Shown: positions 52,860 to 64,000, counted from the first letter of the stretch. The stretch is 64,000 bases of DNA from Zeus faber (GCA_960531495.1 OY482855.1:6377139-6441138), one strand, 5' to 3'. Translations and numbers: made by a program. The notes: generated by a model not told the origin, from the sequence alone.

Positions 52860-54525
52860 GACGTCAGTGAGTTTATGGAAGTAGCTACATGCTTCATAAC
52901 TATGTTAGCTGATAGCATCGTTCCCACGGTGAAAGTGTAGATATTCCCGAACCAGAAACGTGGGTCGAGAAATCCATCAACGGCGCTCTGAATGCTCATG
53001 CGGCTGCTTACAACAACGGCCTTGTATCCGTTAACATGGACAGTTACAAAGCAGCGTTGTATAATCAGCGGAGGGTGGTGAAGGATGTTAAACGGATGTA
53101 TAGGGACAGAGTGGAGCGACAGATGGAGCAATGGAACACCAGATGCTTTTGGCAGGGGCTGTGGACTATTATGAACTACAACAGCAGCTCCTCCCCAGCC
53201 ACGAGTGTGGGCGCCTCCCTGGATGCCAACGAACTGAACTCCATTTTTGCGCGGTTTGAGTCTGGCAACAACACTGCTAGCTCACCAGCGAATTGGAGTT
53301 ACACGGCTGGGGATGAGTGCGCACTCTCAGTGTCTAAGCATGACATCAGGAGGGCTCTGATGCGTGTGAACACCAGGAAAGCTGCGGGCCAAGATGGCAT
53401 ATCTGGGCGAGTACTGAAGACCTGTTCTAACCAGCTAGCCTCGGTATTCACGAGGATATTCAATGCCTCCATGACCGAGTCGGTGGTCCCGTCCTGCTTC
53501 AAGAGGTCCACCGTCATTCCTGTTCTGAAGATCGCCTCTTCAGCCTGCCTGAATGACTACCGCCCGGTAGCCCCCACCTCGGTGGTCATGAAGTGCTTTG
53601 AGAGGCTGATTAAGGATTACATCTACGCCACCCTTCCCCCGCACCTTGGACCTGCTGCACTGGCCGCATACTGTTCGCGTACTGGCCATACAGAACCACG
53701 GACGATGCTGTCTCCCAGGTACTGCACACCACGCTCACGCACCTGGATGGCCGGAAGGGGGGCCTATGTGAGATTGCTGTTCATCGACTATAGTTCAGCT
53801 TAGCTGTTCACCATAGTCCCCGGCTGTCAAGCTGCGGGAGCTAGAACTGAGCACTCCGCTGTGTGCCTGGATCCTGGACTTCCTCACAGCCAGGCCCTAG
53901 GTGGTTAGGGTGGGGAGGCATATGTCCAGTTCCCTCACCCTGAACACAGGATCCCCCCAGGGCTGCATTAGCAGCCCCCTACTGTATTCCCTGTACACAC
54001 ATGACTGTGTGGCCAGGTCCAGCTCCAACACCATCATCAAGTTTGCTGACCACACCGTCGTGGTGGGCCTGATCACTGACACCGATGAGAAGGCCTACCG
54101 CAAGGAGGTGGCTGACCTGTCAATCTAACAAAAAGCACTGAGTCACTCACATTGCGTTACTGTACTGTATGTAGCATACTGTACTGAAAATTCATTGTAT
54201 CACTGCTCTGGGTTACTGCATACTGCGCTGTATTTCTGTTCTGTGCATTGTTACTGTATTGCTGTGTCGTACTGTTGTATACTGTACTGTATATCTCCAT
54301 ACTGACTTTATCCACATGCACTTTACTGCACATATCTCTCTATACAAATAGCCTGTCCCATATACATAACTCTATTCCCTTCTTTTTTGTACCTCCACTT
54401 TATATTTTCGTTTTGAGTCTTGGTTTAGTAACTGTTGTGCATAATCTCCAAAGACATTTTACTGCATATGTATGAAAGTATGTATATGTATGTGATGAAT
54501 AAACCTCTTGAATCTACTTGAAACA
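52860..54525 (+). mobile_element. L2/Rex1-like LINE, internally deleted, with 3' tail
   Basis: A linker region (YKAALYNQRRVVKDVKRMYR, 53040-53100) is followed by RT (KAAGQDGISGRVLK, FIDYSSA then a stop, GSPQGCI, and FADH for FADD near 54045). Coding stops at 54128 and is joined to the 3' UTR and tail (54150-54525). Same lineage as 40570-42835. The C-terminal coding part is deleted. Confidence 0.85.
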
Positions 54526-54731
54526 CAAATCCACAATCCTAAAAACACAATATATGTACTAAATGCTTCCGCTGTTCAGCATTGACTTATGATTTAAATG
54601 GGCGCTAAAGGGTTGTTCAATCACCCAGTGACAAGAGGAAAACGCCCCACCAGATCTCAGCAGAGATGAGAAGCAAATGGCTTGTCGCCCTCAAAATCCT
54701 ATACATGTAAGCTGTAGGCATAGCCGCTTAC

Positions 54732-54783
54732 CTTGGGCCAGTGAAGCCAACAGTGCTACACAGAGCACCCTTACGAAAGCCAT
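54732..54783 (-). CDS. first coding exon with signal peptide, gene unknown
   Basis: Minus-strand ATG at 54783 opens 17 codons (MAFVRVLCVALLASLAQ) plus one base and ends at a strong donor CCAAG|GTAAGC (54732/54731). It is a classical secretory signal peptide: one Arg, a hydrophobic core and small residues near the end. An upstream in-frame ATG lies at 54810. A TTTAAAA block lies at about 54817-54823 and an inverted CCAAT box (GATTGG) at about 54796, so promoter and start are close together, as in many secreted-protein genes. No downstream exon was found in the LINE-filled DNA to 52860, so the gene may be split by a long intron or be a fragment. Confidence 0.5.
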
Positions 54784-54825
54784 ATTCAAGAGTCCAATCG
54801 GAAAGTTCATTCTTGGTTTTTAAAT

Positions 54826-55089
54826 GACATTCTCTTCCTTGCCCTTAAACGCGTCACTCTTCTGAATGCCTCACTCACACACACAAACACACACCTTGCG
54901 CTCAGGGGTGGAGAGAAAAGAGCATCTCACAGAGTCCACGCACGTGTTTGACAAAGGGTTTTAATGTTTGAAATGTTCCTGTTTACATTTGTACAGCCTT
55001 GCAACTTTGATCTTGTCAACACAGACTCCTCAGTCATCCAACCTAATCACACCCCTCGCCCCCTATTTCACCTTCTCGCCCTAGTCATG
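54826..55089. other. upstream flank of the signal-peptide exon
   Basis: No repeat or exon recognised; short CA-rich patches only. Confidence 0.4.
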
Positions 55090-55545
55090 TGAGAGACGTT
55101 AACAGACACTTCAAAGGGCAGAACCCCCACAAGGCAGCTGGACCAGATGCTGTCTCCCCATCCACGCTGAAACACTCTGCAGACAAACTGTCTCCGGTGT
55201 TCACAGACAATTAACACCTAGACCTGCAGGGTGGCAGTCTGCTTCAAAGCCTCCACCGTCATCCCTGTCCAAAAAAAGCCAAGGATCACAGGTCTTAATG
55301 AAAACAGACCCGTTGCTCTAACCTCTGTGGTGATGAAGACTTGTGAACGCCTTGTGCTATGTCGCCTAAAGTCCATCACAAACCCCGACCACCTGACCTA
55401 GGGTGACCTTGAGGCGGGCAGTAAGATTGCCGCTGACCCTTCCCTTGACACCTTTTTGAGAATCTGCCATTTGGCAAAAGGTTGCAGTCCATCAGGACCA
55501 AAACCTTGCAGCATAACAACAGTTTATACCCACCCCCCCCTCCCC
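55090..55545 (+). mobile_element. LINE ORF2 fragment (third CR1/L2-like lineage)
   Basis: Shows HKAAGPDAVSPSTLKHSADK, then frames matching the palm region ([10 protein letters not shown] equivalent) and a C-terminal AKGCxSxRTKT-like end near 55480-55510. Stops and a deletion between. A CA tract follows (55550-55583). Confidence 0.7.
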
Positions 55546-55549
55546 ATGA

Positions 55550-55582
<33 letters not shown>

Positions 55583-55589
55583 ACGGGTG

Positions 55590-56680
55590 ACCGCATTCCC
55601 GAGCCCATGCAGCTCGGCCGCTCACAGATCTCCCCCGAGGAACCAGCCAGCTACATGCAGACCGGCTCTTGTCTGGGCTGTGGTCGGTCGGGACACCTCC
55701 GGGCCACCTGCCCGATCCGGTAGATATAGATATGTAGATATGTTCCAGTCACTCCATTTGCAGTTCCCCCATCCGCCCTTTGATTTCGGCCATCCTCCTG
55801 GAGGGAATTGACTATTCCACTTTCCGCTCTTATAGACTCCGGCGCTAATGAGCTTGTTGGATCTGGGAGTGGCGCGCCACCTGAGCTTGACGCCCGTTCC
55901 TCTCCCCGCACCGTTGTAGGTCAAGGGCATGATGGGGTCGCACCCGACCCTGACTGAGCACTGGACGAGCCCCCTTGAGTTGCTACTATCTGGGAACCAC
56001 CGGGAAACTATGGTGTTCCATTTTATTAACTGCCCCCAAAACCCCCTGGCTCTGGGTCCACAACTCCCAAATTGACTGGCTCACCGGTAGTAGTATCGCA
56101 TGGAGCACCCGCTGCCACAGCCATTGCCTTTGTTCCGCCTCGGCCGCCTTTCCTGACACTCGGCTGGCTTCCCCCGACTCCCTCGCCGCAGGGATCATCC
56201 ACCCCACGTTGTCACCGCTGAGCGCGGGGTTTTTCTTTGTGGCTAAGAAAGACATGACCCTCTCTGTCCTGCATCGACCTCAGGGGGCTCAATGACATCA
56301 CTGTGAAAAATAAGTATACCTTGCCCCTGATACTCTGCCGCTTCTCCAAGCTCGACCTCAGCAATGTCTACCACCTGGTCCTATTTGCATACGGGAATGA
56401 GTGGAAGACCGCCTTTAACACCCCGCTTGGACATTTTGGGTACCTGGTCAGGCCGACCCTGGCCCCTGGACACCCAGTCATTTGTTTCCACCTCCACCTG
56501 ACCACACTCCAGGTCAGTCTATCTTCTGGCTTCCACCCACAGACAAACGGCCAGACTGAGCGGGCGAACCAGGAGGTGGAAGCCATGCTCTGCTGCCTCA
56601 CGGCCTCAAAGTGTGGCTTTCAACAAAGGACTTGCCCCTTAAGGTGGACTCCCGGAACCTGCCCCCGGAATGTTGGTCCC
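55590..56680 (+). pseudogene. Ty3/gypsy relic: gag zinc knuckle, protease-RT start, integrase end
   Basis: A CCHC knuckle (CLGCGRSGHLRATC) near 55668-55712 follows the SPEE context seen in the other copy (61380). Protease/RT fragments ([42 protein letters not shown]) lie at 55840-56450 in mixed frames. A jump then leads directly to the integrase end ([17 protein letters not shown]) at 56525-56575. Large internal deletion and many stops. Confidence 0.85.
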
Positions 56681-56691
56681 TTTGTTTACAT

Positions 56692-56853
56692 TACATTTAG
56701 CAGACGCTTTAATCCAAAGCGACTTACAATTGTTCAAACACCGACGGACGCAGCCATCAGGAGCAATTAGGGGTTAAGTGTCTTGCTCAAGGACACTACA
56801 GCATGCTAGCAGGAGGAGCCTGGGATCGAACCAGCAACCTCAGTCACAGTTAA
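56692..56853 (-). mobile_element. tRNA-derived SINE, head truncated
   Basis: Reverse complement of the 36843 copy from the tail to the B box; the 5' end of the head is missing. Confidence 0.85.
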
Positions 56854-56879
56854 AGCGTGAAGCAGCATCACAGCTAATG

Positions 56880-57295
56880 ACAAATTTTTCAGACGGCCTA
56901 AATTTCACCTGTCTTGAATCGGATAAAATTGCTCACCAAAATCGGACGATAGAACTAGAAGAGATCAACTGGGCAATTACATCTATGCAGAGTGGCATGA
57001 CAGAGTTAAAAAAAAAATGAAGGATACGTTTTCTCCAATTCTCCTAAAAATGCTCCAGGAGTCGCTGAAGAACAGTGCCCTTCCCCCTATTCTTTCACAA
57101 GCAAACATTACACTTTTGCTCAAGAAGGACCAAGAGTCTAATAATTGTGGATCCTACCGGCCGATATCACTTCTTAATGTAGACGTGAAAATCATCGCAA
57201 AAGTGCTGTCTCGCTGACTTGAGAACATCATGCCATTAATTATTTCTAAAGAGCAAACTGGAGAAAGTGAATTGGAGATTAATTTAACAGAAAAT
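56880..57295 (+). pseudogene. L1-like ORF2 fragment
   Basis: Frames 56880-57020 and 57017-57217 give ELEEINWAITSMQSG, PILSQANITLLLKKD and SYRPISLLNVDVKIIAKVLS, the palm entry of an L1-like RT, followed by a stop. Then unassigned DNA. Confidence 0.8.
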
Positions 57296-57684
57296 TCTTA
57301 GGTAGGTGCTGTTGTGACCAAAAAGGTCCAGACCTGGGCCAGTATAAGTCTGGCCCTCTGGACAATGTTTCTATCTGCTTTGGCCTCAAAAACTTGGAAG
57401 AAAGAACAGCACCGAGCAGAGTCTGATGCGGAAAAGTTTGTGTATTGAGGTGTCTGGAATGTTTGGGATGAAGAAGGGCACTGGGTTCCCAAGAACCAGA
57501 GCCCATTGTATATTATAATTACTAACATATGTTGCTTCCATTATTACACGGAGAACGTCAACATTAGAGTGTCTATTTAGGGACCCCTGTGGGAAGGGAA
57601 GTAGAAGGGGCCCCTGTGAGAAGAGAATGGGAAATGTTTAGATTTATGTCAGACAGGTGCTGAATTGTGACTTATGTAATGGAA
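57296..57684. other. unassigned DNA
   Basis: No frame or repeat recognised; GGGGCCCCTGTG-like duplications near 57580-57622. Confidence 0.4.
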
Positions 57685-58617
57685 CCAGATTCAAGATTCA
57701 AGATTCAAGAGGTTTATTCGTCACATACATATACATACTTTCACACATATATGCAGTGAAATGTAATGCAATGCACCCGTCTCGGACATATCATTACACA
57801 CAATATGTCCGAGACTGAACAAAGTAGCTACCTAAGAAAATTTCTTTCTACTAGACAAACTAACTGATTCCTAAAACGTAAGTCGAATACTTACAGAATA
57901 AAATAAAAATATATAGAATAAAATAAAATAAAACAAAATGGAATAAAGGGAATAGGCTTACGTATATGGGATGGAGTTATGTATATGGGATAGGCAATTA
58001 TGTAAATACAGATATGTGCATTAAAGTGGCATGTGAATAAAGTGAGGTAGTGTTTGTGGGATAAAACAGCACAGTATACAACAGTACGGCGCAGCAATAC
58101 AGTAACACCGAACAACCCATGACAGTGACACAGTATGCGGTACAGTATGCAACATGTAGTACAGAAGGTAGTGGAGCCTATGTGTGTGGCTCAGTGAGGA
58201 CCCCTGGTGAGGTCAGCATTGACAGTTCCTATGGCTTGCGGGAAAAAACTCTGTCTCAGTCTCTCTGTCCTCGCTGTGTGACTGCGGAGGCGCTTGCCCG
58301 ACTGCAGAGCTGGAACAGTCTGTTGTTGGGGTGGTGAGGATCCTTCATGATTCTGCGGGCTCTGCTGCTACACCTCCTGGTGTATAAGTCCTGCAGGGAG
58401 GGGAGGGTAGTTCCAGTGGTACGTTCAGCTGAATGCATCACCCTCTTCAGGGCCCGCCTGTCCTGAGCAGTACAGTTCCCAAACCAGGCAGTGATGTTGC
58501 CTGTCAGGATGCTCTCCACCGCTCCACAGTAGAAGGACTTGAGGATCCTCACCGAGACCCGGAATTGCTGCCTGAGGGTGTAAAGACGCTGCCTCACCTT
58601 TCTCACCAGAGTGTCTG
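57685..58617 (-). mobile_element. 5'-truncated L2/Rex1-like LINE
   Basis: Minus strand: C-terminal ORF2 frame 58606-58256 (LKSFYCGAVESILTGNITAW, TTGTTLPSLQDLYTRRC), 3' UTR, and tail with AATCTTG repeats at 57690-57710. Same lineage as 40570-42835. Confidence 0.85.
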
Positions 58618-58639
58618 ATGTGTTATGTTATGTCTGAAG

Positions 58640-59460
58640 AGGTATAAAAAACAGTCTCTTGCTTCATTCGAGAGAGAATGCATTTGACTTCTGTTCTCTC
58701 CCAGACATCCATGGCAAGTCTGGTTTGATGCTGTTCTTCCTTGTAATAAACGTATTAATATAATCATGAAGTCCTTCTTCATCAGCACATCATCGACAAC
58801 AAAGAAACAACAAAAATGGCATCATGAACAGGATATGTTGGGTCTCACCTGCCATTGCCATCAGCTTCAGTGAAGTGACCACTTTAAACACCTCAGGGTG
58901 AGTGTTTTCTCACAAATATAAGCTGCCGTGTGGTTTGTGAAGCGGTTGTGTTTTGTGCAGGTAGGCTGCACTGAAAAGAGCAGATTGTGCGGCGATGAGA
59001 GATGATGTGTTGATGTGTGAAGTGAGTTTACATCTAAATTGGGGTTTATTAAGTTGTAAAAGATGTAAATAAGGAGAATAAGAGAATAATAAATGAAGAA
59101 AAAGAGAAATAGAGAATAGAGACAAGAGAAATAAGAAAAAAGTTAAAAGGAATTAAGTTGAAGCAAAAAGTAATAGTAGAATGGCAGAACTAGTAACATA
59201 AAGGTAGCTAAATAACCATGCAAGATAAATGAAGACAGGAAATAAGGTGAAAAATAAAGTTTGAGAAAAGTGGAAAAACAGGGCTGAACCAGCCTAAGAG
59301 AACTAGTGTACATTGAGCATGCATCATGAAAGAATCTGATTAAAAAGATAATTTGTTAAAAGCTTGGCCAAAGTGAAAATTTTGATGAAATTAGAGATTT
59401 ATAAATGAGTCAAAGTTAAAATATAAAGTTAAGCGCTGTTTGAGTCTTTGGAAGATCAGA
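58640..59460 (+). mobile_element. endogenous retrovirus LTR (R-U5) plus leader
   Basis: GAGGTATAAAAAACAG (TATA), TCTCTCCCAGAC, CATGGCAAGTCTGGT, TGTAATAAA and CTTCTTCATC occur in the same order as in the LTR at 34813-34450. It ends near CA at 58811-58812, followed by TGGCATCATGAAC (possible primer-binding site) at 58817. A donor-like CAGG|GTGAGT lies near 58897. The AT-rich leader runs to 59460, where L1 UTR sequence begins. No gag. Confidence 0.65.
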
Positions 59461-60034
59461 TGTAGCATCAGAGGGCAGGTACCTCGGCCGCCCAGTGGTA
59501 TGACAGGAGACCACCACCCACGAAGGAGGCCACATGGTAAGCCCGCGCCGAGCACAGCCAGCCAGGTTCAGGACTAAGGTTGATAGGCCCAGACGGAACG
59601 TCCAACCAGCCCCGGCACGATGGGCCACCCCCCCCCCCACACGACGCAGAGGGCACGCAGGTCCAGCCACCACACCTGCTGGGCGGGTGACCCCAGCAGT
59701 GAGCCGACCCGCCGCCCACGGGGCCCGAGACCCGAACCAGCGACCCACAACCCCCCGCCCCCAGCCCGAGCCCCAGAACCCACAACCACACCCATAACCC
59801 ACACACGGATGCCAGCTGCAGGTACTCCCCGGGAGCAAGTCCCCCCCCCCACCATCCCCGGAGACAGGCCAGGTCAACTCAGGCAAAGGAGCAGGCGCCA
59901 CCACCCAGACCACCCAACTCCCCCGTCGGGCCCCGGGATCCCCCAAGAACACCGGCCCACGCACCACAGATGTCCCCAGAGCCCTCGGGCAGCCACCCAA
60001 ATGCGGAGCCCTGGCAGACCAGGAGGGCCCCCAC
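59460..60034 (-). mobile_element. L1 3' UTR fragment
   Basis: 59890-60030 is about 85-90% identical to 8990-9130 in the same orientation. Very GC-rich; its long frames are not genes. Confidence 0.75.
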
Positions 60035-60436
60035 TGTCATGATCCCGCCTTCATCTACCTTCCCCTCCCTCTCCTTACCTGTCTCATTAGCCCAACTCCA
60101 TTCACCTGCACACACAGCTGTTCCCGATCGGCAATCTAACCACTATATAAGCCTCTCTCACCAGTCACCCATTGCCATATTGTTTTCGATGCTTGCACCA
60201 GACTCTCTTCCTCCGGATTGATTCCCTGCTACCGACTCTGTCTCTCTCCGACCACGTATCCTGCCTGCCCCCCGCCTGTCTTCTGTCTGCGCTCCCCGTT
60301 ATTGAACCTGCCTGTCCCCGATGACGTATCCTGCCTGCCCCTTGCCTGTCTTCCGTCCGCTCTACAAATAAAAGACATTACCAAATATCCCTGCCTGTCT
60401 TTGTGCTGCAATTGGGTCCTAACCACACCCGTTACA
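60035..60436 (+). repeat. 5' LTR of a Ty3/gypsy element (402 bp)
   Basis: Starts TGTCATGATCCC and ends CCGTTACA. Holds a TATA box (ACTATATAAGCC, about 60140-60151) and ATAAAAG (about 60366). An AGTACAATCTGGCC leader and ATG (60454) follow. No 3' LTR in the window. Confidence 0.75.
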
Positions 60437-62791
60437 GTACAATCTGGCCAACAATGGACCCAGCACACAACCCGAGTCGCTGGCACGCCTGGGAAGGGTG
60501 GAGTCACTGCTCCAACACCAGGAGGCTGTCCTAGCCTCCACCTCAGGGGACGTTCGGCTAGCAGCGGCTAGCCAGGAACAAGGGCTCGCCGCGCTAGCCG
60601 CCCAGGTCCAGCAGCTCGCCATCACTCTCGGTCAGTTTATCACAACACCTGCTTCCCCAGACCCACCTCCACCAGCACCGGCCCAGTCTAGGTACTCCCT
60701 GGAGCCCCGGGTGGGGGTTCCAGAATGCTACGCCGGAGACCCAGACGGCTGTAGTCCGTTCATCACGAACTGTTCCATCCTCTTCGCTCTGCAGCCCCAC
60801 ACCTTCGCCTCCGAGGATGCCAGGGTGGCGTTCACCGTAAATCACCTGACGGGCCGCGCTCGGCTGTGGGGAACGGCCGCGCTCGGCTATGGGGAACGGC
60901 CGAGTGGGAACGACGCACACCAGCCTGCTCCTCCTTCCATGCCTTCGCCGCCGAGCCCTGCAAGGTGTTCGGGGTGACATCACGAGGTCCCGATGCTGCT
61001 GGTGGTCTCCTGGGTCTCAGTCAAGGGTCCCGCTCCGTGGTCGATTACGTGATCGACTTCCGCACCAAGGCTCGACTGAGCGAGTGGAACCCGGCAGCCC
61101 AGATTGACGCGTTCCTGATGGGATTAGCAGAGTACGTGAAGGATTAGCTAATTTCCCACGACCTGCCCACCTCTCTCGATGGCATCGTTGAGCTTGCTTC
61201 CCATATCAACCGACGCATCCAGGCCCGGCAGCGAGAGAGGCGTCAGAGGCAAGTGGAGCGCCGCCCAGCAACCCGTCTTCCAGGTTCCTCCGGGCCGCCA
61301 GCTCTTCTGGCCCGTCAACCCACGAGTGAGGCCTTTCCCATGCAGGTTGGCCGGGCCAGCCTCACCCCGGAGGAGAAGGAGAGACGCTGGGTGGGGAACC
61401 TTTGCCTCTACTGTGGTCTAGCTGGACACTACATCTCCGGGTGTCTGGTAAAAGGGCTGGGCTAGCCAGAGCCACACCTCCAAACCCTCCTCCAACCTAC
61501 TGGGCTGCTGCTCCCCCAATGCTCACATTCCCTCGCCATACTTATTGACTCTGGTTCCGATGTTAACATCATCAACGATAACCTAGCACGGCAGCTGGGT
61601 GTTGGTCGAGTTCTCCTGCCTTCTCCGGTTCCTGCCACTGCCCTGGATGGCCGCCTCCTGGGGACAGTCGCCCATCAGACGGTGCCCATCCGCATGCTCC
61701 TGTCCGGCAACCACCACGAGACGATACAGTTCTGCATGCTGCACTCACCTCGTTACCCCTTCCTCCTGTTGGTTCCCCTGGCTCCGGCGTCACAACCCAC
61801 ACCTCGACTGGACCACAGGGGCTATTCTGGGATGGAGTTCTGCATGCCATCAGGTCTGCCTGAAGCAAGCCGCCGCACCTCAGCCATCCACCAGCTCCAG
61901 CTCCGCACCCGACATTTTGGGGTCCCCGCCGAGTACCTCGACTTCAGGAGGGTCTTCAGCAAGGCCAAGGCAACATCCCTTCCCTCGCACAGGCCATACA
62001 ATATTGCCATTGACTTCCAGCCCGGCTCCACCCCTCCCAGAGGCCGCCTGTACTCCCTGTCCGCCCTTGAGAGAGAGGCCATGCACACCTATATTAACGA
62101 CGCTCTGGCGGCAGGCATCATCCGTTCCTCCTCGTCCCCGGCAGGGGCTGGCTTCTTCTTTGTGGAGAAGAAGGACAAGTCGCTTCGCCCCTGTATTGAC
62201 TATCGTGGTCTCAACGACATGACGGTCAAGAACCTCTATCCCCTGCCCCTCATCTCATCGGCCTTCGAACTCCTGGACCTATGCAATGCCTACCATCTGG
62301 TCTGGGTTCGAGAGGGGGACGAATGGAAGACGGCATTCAACACTCCCTCCCTCCGGTCACTACGAATATCTGGTGATGCCCTTTGGCCTCACCAACGCCT
62401 CTGCCGTCTCCCAGGCCCTGGTCAATGACGTGCTCCGGGACATGCTCAACAAGTTTGTCTTCTTGTACCTCGACGACATCCTGATCTTCTCCCGATCCCA
62501 AGCTGAGCACGTCCACCACGTCCAGACGGTCCTGCAGCGCCTCCTGGAGAACTCACTCTTTCTGAAGGCGGAGAAGTGTGAGTTTCACGTCCCGTCCGTC
62601 TCCTTCCTAGGGTACGTCGTAGGGAGGGGGACCATCCAGATGGACTCCACCAAGGTCTCCGCAGTCACCACCTGGCCCGCCCCGGACTCCCGCAAACAAC
62701 TCCAGCGCTTCCTCGGTTTTGCCAACTTCTATCGAAGGTTCATCCGAGGCTACAGCACGGTAGCTGCCCCTCTCACAGCCCTAACCTCCTG
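60437..62791 (+). pseudogene. Ty3/gypsy gag-pol, broken and cut after RT
   Basis: Gag from 60454 (LGRVESLLQHQEAVL, GVPECYAGDPDG, [14 protein letters not shown] zinc knuckle near 61408). Protease [11 protein letters not shown] (catalytic Asp, about 61547). RT from 61990 ([30 protein letters not shown], then [12 protein letters not shown] with the catalytic DD, about 62455-62490; [15 protein letters not shown]). Frameshifts lie near 60460, 60880, 61470 and 62340, and a tandem duplication of about 27 bp near 60855-60905. RNase H and integrase are missing because the element stops at L1 sequence near 62795. Confidence 0.9.
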
Positions 62792-62802
62792 AGAGAAACC
62801 AC

Positions 62803-62975
62803 GCTGGGTATGAACGATCAATTCCCCCGGGAGATCAACGACCGAAGAAAGGTGCTGTATCCTGTCCTGAAGGAGAACGGGCAGAAGGGTAAACGTGTAT
62901 CGATGATTGTTGACAAATTATATATAGACGGTCAGTTATACCGAGACGCCTCCACCACACCCTGGTTATTCTGAT
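62803..62975 (+). pseudogene. L1-like ORF1 C-terminal fragment
   Basis: Frame gives QFPREINDRRKVLYPVLKE and KRVSMIVDKLYIDGQLYR, the conserved RNA-binding C-terminal domain of L1 ORF1 proteins, then a stop. Forms the junction with the gypsy copy. Confidence 0.75.
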
Positions 62976-63290
62976 CATAAATAATGTATTCTTGTAATTC
63001 CAGTTATTATATACTGCAAGATGTAGGAATAGGCATGCTATGTCAGGATTTAAAATATCGCTCAGTCTCATCTCACCTTCCTAATTCCCCCTCCATACTT
63101 CTCTCATCATCTCACCTCCCTAATCCCTCTCTCCTTACTTCTCCTATAACTCTATACTGTCTTTCACTTTATGTATGTTTAATCCAGCAATGTTCTGTGT
63201 TTTTCTTTGTCTACTCGTCATTTGTTTGTGTAGTTATGTATCCCTACAAACTTCCTACAATACTATGGCAATGAAAAGGAATATAAAGGA
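62976..63290 (+). other. L1 inter-ORF or linker DNA
   Basis: T/C-rich, with CTCACCTCCCTAATCCC repeats; no frame of interest. Confidence 0.4.
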
Positions 63291-64000
63291 GGACACCCCA
63301 GACTTATCTATGGGAAAGCATGGGAACGGTAGTATAGCTATTGCCTTGGATGCACTGTGCCATCACCCCCTAACTAGCTTCAATGACACCCAGCTTCTGT
63401 CTACTGCAAGAAACCACCTCACTGCATCTGAGCACCTCAAACTCAAAGCTAAATGGGTTAATCAGATGTTTTCCACATCATACAACTCAAAAAAAACAGG
63501 TGTATTGATCAATAAAAGTATCCCATATCAAAATAAAACCACAATATCAGACCCAGAAGGGCGTTTCATAATGATTAATGGGATTTAAGGTAACGTCAAA
63601 ATAACCATAGCTAATATTTATGGCCCCAATGAGGATGACCCAAATTGGTTTCACAATATATTTTCAAAACTTTTAGAATTTTCTGAATCAATTAACATAT
63701 TGGGAGGAGATTTCAACACAGCACTGGATCCAAATTTAGACCGTTCTCAAACCAGAAATATCTCCAGATCCTGGCGTTCGTCGGACACTATAAATCAATA
63801 CATGAGTGATCTTGCTCTTGGGGATTGTTGGCGATCAAATAACCCATATTCTAGAGAATACACATATTACTCGCCACCCCACAAAGTTTTTCTAGAATCG
63901 ACCTTTTCTTAACAAGTAACTCTGAACTGTCCAAAATCAGTAATCCAGAAATCCACCCTATTGTGATTTCCGATCACGGGCCGATTAGTTTCAACCTGAT
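63291..64000 (+). pseudogene. L1-like ORF2 endonuclease domain, runs off the window
   Basis: HLTASEHLKLKAKWV, KKTGVLINKS, PEGRFIMI followed by a stop, then ITIANIYGPNEDDP, INILGGDFNTALDP (catalytic Asp/Asn box) and a SDHGPIS end at the right edge in other frames. The first catalytic blocks are replaced by unrelated codons, so it is not functional. Confidence 0.8.

Noticed and set aside
59416-60221. Long Gly/Val- or Pro/Arg-rich frames
   Set aside because: Same L1 3' UTR composition effect, plus the gypsy LTR.

Overview
This window is ordinary vertebrate nuclear DNA, almost certainly from a ray-finned (teleost) fish. The evidence is an intron-split glycolytic gene with canonical GT/AG junctions, long CA/GT, GATA and AAT microsatellites, tRNA-derived SINEs, and a dense, nested and mostly dead mixture of fish-type transposable elements (several CR1/L2/Rex1-like LINE lineages, an L1-like LINE, an R2/NeSL-like LINE, Ty3/gypsy, an endogenous retrovirus, Tc1, hAT-like and palindromic MITEs). 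Nothing prokaryotic is present. Most long open frames are repeat translations, dead retroelement frames or frames through CA repeats.

Host genes. The one fully readable host gene is a fructose-bisphosphate aldolase on the minus strand (CDS 23733 down to 16749, seven coding exons, 364 aa, closest from memory to fish muscle-type aldolase A). It has a non-coding first exon and promoter region near 24215-24400 and an ATTAAA poly(A) signal near 16304. Three exons of a small, cysteine-rich, single-pass membrane protein lie on the minus strand at 29106-30576, with their own AATAAA signals at about 28990-29003; the first exon is not identified. An isolated signal-peptide exon lies at 54732-54783 (minus). 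Two less certain exons lie at 354-590 (minus) and 2482-2690 (plus).

Layout. 0-6.4 kb: putative exons, LINE tails, a retroviral env relic split by a LINE 3' fragment, a 70-bp palindrome and a CpG/NRF-1-like promoter patch. 6.7-10.7 kb: an L1-like LINE (minus) with a very GC-rich 3' UTR, invaded by a Rex1-like fragment and by a tRNA-Ile(UAU)/LINE-tail chimera. 10.7-12.5 kb: R2/NeSL-like reverse transcriptase (plus). 12.5-16.2 kb: decayed ORF and MITE-like repeats. 16.3-24.4 kb: aldolase, its introns filled with an hAT-like MITE, LINE tails and two copies of a palindromic MITE. 24.4-34.4 kb: retroposon tail, Tc1 relic, SINEs, the Cys-rich gene with a third palindromic MITE, and a gypsy integrase tail. 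34.45-40.54 kb: an internally deleted endogenous retrovirus (minus) with 4-bp target duplication AGGG. 40.5-42.8 kb: LINE (plus). 45.8-52.15 kb: a near-complete L2-type LINE (minus) whose ORF1 is an SGNH-type esterase, carrying an L1 3'-UTR insertion with a perfect 16-bp target duplication. 52.1-64 kb: hAT-family transposase relic, further LINE and gypsy fragments, an ERV LTR plus leader, an LTR-gag-pol gypsy copy, and the start of another L1 running off the right edge.

How it fits together: the aldolase and the Cys-rich gene look like functional host genes. The rest records repeated nested insertion, and several elements give clear relative ages (for example SINE in ERV; L1 3' UTR in the L2 3' region; L2 in an hAT relic; gypsy LTR in an L1 3' UTR). 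Family names come from recognition of protein motifs, not from a database search.
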